Source: Planctomycetota bacterium (GTDB lineage: Bacteria > Planctomycetota > UBA1135 > GCA-002686595). From it: DNA of 64,000 bases. Positions 60,237 through 64,000 of the stretch are shown one piece after another. Each line of letters starts with the position of its first letter. Positions within the stretch are counted from its first letter, which is position 1. The stretch covers positions 124,001-188,000 of the forward strand of contig JACKHT010000004.1 in NCBI GenBank assembly GCA_020638855.1, given 5' to 3'. Made by a program: the position numbers and the translations under genes. Under the pieces are notes generated by a model. It was given only the letters and a program-made list of their open reading frames with translations. It was not told the DNA's origin and did not search any database.

Positions 60237-61238
60237 ATGTCCGACGAGAACCAAGCATTTGCCAGCCCGGAAGACGAAGACCTCTTCGACTTTCCGGTCT
60301 CGCCCGCCTACGCGGATGCCCAGCAGCCCGCGGCTGGCGGTGTGCCCCAACCCAGTGAGGGGGCGCCCAAGTCCGTTGCGCAACCGAAGGCCACCGAGGC
60401 GCAGGTCGGCGCCTTGCTCGATCCGGAGTTGGACGAGGACCTGTTCGACTTCGAACCGCTGTACCAGGCCACCCAGCCGCGGGTCGACCCGAACGCGCTG
60501 ATCGATTTGGAGACCACCGACGACGTTCCGCTGGTTGTCGAGCCGCAACCCGTCGCTGCCAGCGCCAACCCCCTGCCCACAGCCCAAGCGCCCAAGTCCG
60601 CGTCGAAGGCCCAGGAAACTCCCCAGCTCGCTCCCCAGTCAGCTCCACAGTCAGCTCCCCAGGCGGCTCCCCGCGCTCGTCAGCGGACGACCACTTCGGA
60701 GTCCACCATCCCCGCGGCCATGTGGGTTCCCCCGCAGATCGACCTGGGTCCCGAACCCAAGCGCGGCCGCTTGATCGAACTGTTGGCTTTGAGCTTCTTG
60801 GTGATCAACAGCGCGCTGGTGTTGCTCGCCTGGCGTGCTGGTGACCACTTCCGCGAAACCTTGGCCGCCGTCACCCGCACGGTGAGCGATGCGGTGGCCG
60901 ATGGGCACGCGCAGGGCCAAGCCAGCCAACCGCTCGTCTTCGGTTCCGGATCCCAGATGGGCTCCGCCCCGGTCCAACCCGATGTGACCACGACCGAAGT
61001 CATCAAGCAGGAATCCCCGCGTGAACAGGCGCCTTCGGACCTGTTGGACCTGCCGCAAGCTTCGCTCGACTTGGCCCGCGAACGCATTCGCAAGGGGCGC
61101 TACGCCGAAGCGCGCCGCGACTTGTTCCGCCTGCTCGCCAACCGCGACCGCACCGCCCTGAGCGATGCGATGGTGGTCGAGGCGGAAACGCTGGTGGCCG
61201 AGGCCTTTGCCGCGCAAGCCCAGGAGGTGTCGAAGTGA
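60237..61238 (+). CDS. Single-pass membrane protein with acidic repeats and Pro/Ala/Gln linker
   Basis: 333 residues. The cytoplasmic N-terminal part has two short acidic-aromatic motifs (PEDEDLFDFPV near 12 and LDEDLFDFEPL near 66), which look like docking peptides. A low-complexity stretch (APQSAPQSAPQAAPRARQR) and one membrane helix (IELLALSFLVINSALVLLAW, about 180-200) follow, then a short helical outer part with a TPR-like pair (IRKGRYAEARRDLFRLLANR). It could join the cytoplasmic regulators to the exported TPR proteins. Not recognised as a family. Confidence 0.65.
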   Translation: MSDENQAFASPEDEDLFDFPVSPAYADAQQPAAGGVPQPSEGAPKSVAQPKATEAQVGALLDPELDEDLFDFEPLYQATQPRVDPNALIDLETTDDVPLVVEPQPVAASANPLPTAQAPKSASKAQETPQLAPQSAPQSAPQAAPRARQRTTTSESTIPAAMWVPPQIDLGPEPKRGRLIELLALSFLVINSALVLLAWRAGDHFRETLAAVTRTVSDAVADGHAQGQASQPLVFGSGSQMGSAPVQPDVTTTEVIKQESPREQAPSDLLDLPQASLDLARERIRKGRYAEARRDLFRLLANRDRTALSDAMVVEAETLVAEAFAAQAQEVSK

Positions 61239-62776
61239 AGCGACTCATGATGACCCTTGGCGCCCTGGCGCTGATCGCCACCCAACTCATGGCCCCCGCT
61301 CCGGCGGCCACCCAAGGCCCCGTGGTCGAAGCCAAGCACGATGCTGCCAGCGACGAAACGCTGCTGACCGTGCGCTCGGACAACGGGACCTTCCGCGAGT
61401 TGATGGGCGTGATCACCTTCGAAATCTCGGCCGCTTCGGGCCGTACCATCGAATTGGTTGGAATGGAAAAACTCGCGCGCAACCCGCGGGTCGAGGTCTT
61501 CCTGATCGAACGGCCCTGGCGCGACGCCCTGCGTTGGATCGCAGGCTCGGCTGGCTTTGCCATCACGACCACCTCGAGTCGCATCGAAGTGGTCGAGGCC
61601 GCGCCGGACTTCGCGACCGGTCCCGAACTGAACATGCGCGCCTTGATGGCCTACCGCCAGATCCTCGGCGACTATCCCGACGCCCCGCGGGCCGATGCCC
61701 TGTGGTTGGCCAGCGGACGCATCGCCGAAACCCTGGGTCCGGACTTCTACACCTCGGCCCTTTCGAGCTACGAAACCTTGGCCGAGGAATTCCCGAGCAG
61801 CGAGTTTGTGTGGGAAGCCATGACGGCCTCCGGGCACATCTATGGATTGCTTGGAGAATGGGACAAGGCCGCGATTCGCTTCCACGAAGTCGCGGATTCG
61901 CCGGTGGTGCACGCCTACCACGTGGAAGCCCGCTTGGCCCTGGCCAACGCCTTGTGCGAAGTCGGCGAACGCGAATCGAACCCGTTGGCCAAAGAGGACG
62001 ACGGCAACAAAGCCGCGCTGACCCTGCAGGCCCTCGATCGCCACTACCCCACCGACTCAGCGAAGGACCAGCGCGAGCGCGCCATCCTGATGGGCCGCGC
62101 CCTCGCGCTCACGGCCGATCCGGTCGAAGCCCTGCGCGCCCTCGATGTGGCCGCCGAACGAAGCCCGTTTGGACCCAACGACCTGGAAATCCTTGCGGTT
62201 CGCGCCAAGGCCCTGGGCCGCGCGGGTCGCCATGGTGATGCCTCGACGGCTTGGTTGGCGGTAGCTCGCCAAGCGACCGGAAAGGAGTTGGAGAACGCCT
62301 ACGTGCAGGCCGCCGAAGAAGCGCTGGCTGGAGGTCATGAGTTGGCGGTCTTGGCGATCCATCGCCGCGCCGTGGACCTGGGCTTTGGCCGACGCCTCGA
62401 GCCCGCTCAGCTGGAAGCCAAACTACGCCTCGGGATCGCCACCGAAGTGGAGGGGTACTCGCTTTCCCAGCAGCTTTCGCGCGCGCTGCAGTTGGCCCGC
62501 GTGCAACAAACGCCGGAAGCGCTGCGCGCCCTGCGCCCGATCTACCTGCGTCGGTCCGAGTTGACTCCCGATCGGCGCATGGACCTGGCCCTTGGCTTTG
62601 CCCGCGTCCTCGACGCCGAAAGCCTGACCCGCGAAGCCATCGAAACCCTGCGCGTGATGGCCTCCGAAACCCAATCCGCCATGGACAAGCGCCAGATCTA
62701 CACCCTGGCCGCCCAGATCTATGAATCCCACGGGGACTTTGAGTCCGCCATCGAAGCCCTCAAGGGGACCCTGTAA
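61235..62776 (+). CDS. Exported TPR protein with secretin STN-like N-terminal domain
   Basis: 513 residues with a signal peptide (TLGALALIATQLMAPAPAATQ). Residues about 50-130 resemble a secretin/TonB short N-terminal (STN) domain: MGVITFEISAASGRTIELVG, then FLIERPWRDALRWIAGSAGF and SRIEVVEA. Residues about 150-510 are TPR-type repeats (ALSSYETLAEEFPSSEFVWE, DKAAIRFHEVADSPVVHAYH, LTREAIETLRVMAS). It probably assembles at a periplasmic complex. The start overlaps the upstream stop as ATGA. Confidence 0.65.
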   Translation: MKRLMMTLGALALIATQLMAPAPAATQGPVVEAKHDAASDETLLTVRSDNGTFRELMGVITFEISAASGRTIELVGMEKLARNPRVEVFLIERPWRDALRWIAGSAGFAITTTSSRIEVVEAAPDFATGPELNMRALMAYRQILGDYPDAPRADALWLASGRIAETLGPDFYTSALSSYETLAEEFPSSEFVWEAMTASGHIYGLLGEWDKAAIRFHEVADSPVVHAYHVEARLALANALCEVGERESNPLAKEDDGNKAALTLQALDRHYPTDSAKDQRERAILMGRALALTADPVEALRALDVAAERSPFGPNDLEILAVRAKALGRAGRHGDASTAWLAVARQATGKELENAYVQAAEEALAGGHELAVLAIHRRAVDLGFGRRLEPAQLEAKLRLGIATEVEGYSLSQQLSRALQLARVQQTPEALRALRPIYLRRSELTPDRRMDLALGFARVLDAESLTREAIETLRVMASETQSAMDKRQIYTLAAQIYESHGDFESAIEALKGTL

Positions 62777-62787
62777 GGAACGCTGTC

Positions 62788-63588
62788 ATGATGAAACACC
62801 AATGGACCGTTGGCCTGGTTGGGGCCGCCCTTTTGGGCATTCCGGCCATCGCCTCGCAGCAGGGCAACGCCCTGGCTAGCTTGCAAACCGCGCTCGAATC
62901 CACCAAGGCCGCGCTCGAAGAGCTGGTGGGTTTGGAGCCGCGCATCGTGGACAAGGACCCGAGCGCCCTGCAGCGCTTGATGGACCTTACCGAAGAACCC
63001 AAGCAAGAACCCCAGCAAGTCGACGAGACCATCGTTCGCCTGCGCACCGACATCCAGCGCCTGCAGAATGCGTTGGACCTGGGTCCCTCGGCGAATGGCT
63101 CGCAGGTTCCGGCCCAGCCCTCCACCGGCCTTGATTTGGCCAGCCTGGTGGCCAACCCCTCGACGGCCAACCCGAACGGAACGGGCAGCGGGGGGAAGGT
63201 CTCCGGCACCCAGAGCTTTGAAGACGAAGGCTACTCCGCCAACGAAATGGCCGAAGCCCGGCTCCAAGTGCGCGCTGGCAAGTACAGCGAAGCCATCGAA
63301 ATTCTGCGCAAGCAGCCCACCACTCCGGAGAGCCGTTACTGGCTGGCGCGCGCGCTGCAAGGTCTCGGCGACACGGTGGAATCGCGCGAATTGCTGCGCG
63401 GTTTGGCCGCCGATGGCGAGCAAGCGCACCGCTATGCCCGCTGGGCCACCCAGGACCTGCGCATGATCGAACTGCGCGAGAAACTCGACCAGCAAGCCAA
63501 ACCCCAAACAGCCAAGACCCAATCAGCTAAGACCCAATCAGCCAATACCAAGCCGACCCCGGCCACCAAGCAATCCTCCCAAAACTAA
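62788..63588 (+). CDS. Exported protein with coiled coil and TPR-like C-terminal part
   Basis: 266 residues with a signal peptide (LVGAALLGIPAIASQQ). A coiled coil (LASLQTALESTKAALEELVG and ETIVRLRTDIQRLQNALDLG), a Ser/Gly/Asn linker, then TPR-like helices (RLQVRAGKYSEAIEILRKQ). The tail is a short tandem repeat (AKTQSAKTQSANTK). The order coiled coil, linker, TPR resembles YbgF/CpoB, the periplasmic coordinator of the Tol system; this is a resemblance of layout only. It lies 11 bases after the STN-like protein gene. Confidence 0.65.
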   Translation: MMKHQWTVGLVGAALLGIPAIASQQGNALASLQTALESTKAALEELVGLEPRIVDKDPSALQRLMDLTEEPKQEPQQVDETIVRLRTDIQRLQNALDLGPSANGSQVPAQPSTGLDLASLVANPSTANPNGTGSGGKVSGTQSFEDEGYSANEMAEARLQVRAGKYSEAIEILRKQPTTPESRYWLARALQGLGDTVESRELLRGLAADGEQAHRYARWATQDLRMIELREKLDQQAKPQTAKTQSAKTQSANTKPTPATKQSSQN

Positions 63589-63602
63589 CACTCCCCCTTC
63601 CC

Positions 63603-64000
63603 ATGACGACCTCCTCCCAACCCATGGAAACGCTCCAAGCAGGCTCCGACGACCTGTTGGCTGGTTTGCATCGCTTCCAAGGCGTGTTGGGAGCGCTGCA
63701 GATCACCCACGAACGGTTGGAGCAGCGCGCGAAGCGTATGGAAGCCGAGCTCGAAGTGTCCAATCAGCAATTGGCGGCCAAGGTGGCCGAGCTCGATCGG
63801 ACCAACCAATTCCTCGAAGCGATCCTGTCGAGCCTGCCCTCGGGCGTGGTGGTGCGCAACGCCGAAGACCAAATCGTGCGGGTCAACGCGGCCTGCTTGT
63901 CGATCTTGGATTGCTCCGCGAGCGAACTCTTGGGCAGCACAGACCACCTTCCGCTGCTCGAGCACGAGCAAAACGACGCCTGGAACGAGCTGATCACCGC
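63603..64000 (+). CDS. PAS-domain sensor kinase, 5' part (candidate FlrB-like kinase)
   Basis: Starts at the ATG 63603 and runs off the window after 132 codons. A coiled-coil segment (HERLEQRAKRMEAELEVSNQ) leads into a PAS domain (LEAILSSLPSGVVVRNAEDQ then IVRVNAACLSILDCSASELL). This N-terminal layout, soluble with no membrane helix, is that of the FlrB/FleS kinases that phosphorylate FlrC/FleR. The kinase domain is outside the window, so the call is partial. Confidence 0.7.
   Translation, partial: MTTSSQPMETLQAGSDDLLAGLHRFQGVLGALQITHERLEQRAKRMEAELEVSNQQLAAKVAELDRTNQFLEAILSSLPSGVVVRNAEDQIVRVNAACLSILDCSASELLGSTDHLPLLEHEQNDAWNELIT

Noticed and set aside
63510..63570. Short direct repeats (CCAAGACCCAATCAG-like) as a possible CRISPR or minisatellite
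   Set aside because: They encode the in-frame AKTQS tail repeat of the exported protein; too few and too short for a CRISPR array.

Overview
This 64 kb window is ordinary chromosomal DNA from a GC-rich Gram-negative bacterium, most probably a planctomycete. The clues are lipoproteins and secreted proteins on an inner/outer-membrane plan, a TPR lipoprotein paired with an FG-GAP/ASPIC-UnbV lipoprotein, a giant alpha-2-macroglobulin-like protein, large secreted metallopeptidases, and a C-terminal secretion-type module of a kind I associate with marine planctomycetes. The lineage is inferred from gene content only. I see no rRNA, tRNA, CRISPR array, insertion sequence or prophage, and the genes look native throughout.

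Region 1 (1-19.6 kb) holds housekeeping and envelope genes in short operons on both strands. They are: ribB (partial); a HEAT-cyclophilin lipoprotein; a coiled-coil trypsin-like protease; purH; an AlbA_2-type regulator; a DUF1294 membrane protein; prfB with an intact programmed +1 frameshift, followed by two thioredoxin-fold genes; sfsA; a MarR-pirin operon with a clear operator; a TPR/ASPIC lipoprotein pair; and two tandem M14 carboxypeptidase homologues, of which the promoter-proximal one has lost its catalytic residues.

Region 2 (19.6-38.3 kb) encodes large exported proteins: a 2624-residue alpha-2-macroglobulin-like protein without the thioester cysteine; a gluzincin metallopeptidase and a repeat protein that share one C-terminal module; an unknown 423-residue protein; a membrane protein; and an M1 aminopeptidase.

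Region 3 (38.3-64 kb) is a flagellar gene cluster with a readable regulatory hierarchy. A long minus-strand operon runs fliO-fliP-fliQ-fliR-flhB-flhA-flhF-flhG-(small membrane protein)-fliA-(two small proteins)-(two lipoproteins). It starts at a near-perfect sigma-54 promoter and ends at a strong bidirectional terminator. A FlgM-like anti-sigma gene faces its end behind a textbook sigma-28 promoter. fliD-fliS-(FliT/FlgN-like) also has a sigma-28-type promoter. Two flagellin genes and a divergent FlrC-like sigma-54 activator follow. After a transporter and a DedA-like protein, a second sigma-54 promoter drives an operon made of a kinase-like protein, a fused pseudo-receiver/RsbW-like ATPase, a membrane protein, two exported TPR proteins and the beginning of a PAS sensor, probably the FlrB-like kinase. 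The expected flow is FlrB/FlrC plus sigma-54, then export apparatus and FliA, then sigma-28 genes held by FlgM. The sigma-54 operon at 58.6 kb, with its degenerate phosphorelay parts, is the least explained and most interesting unit of the window.
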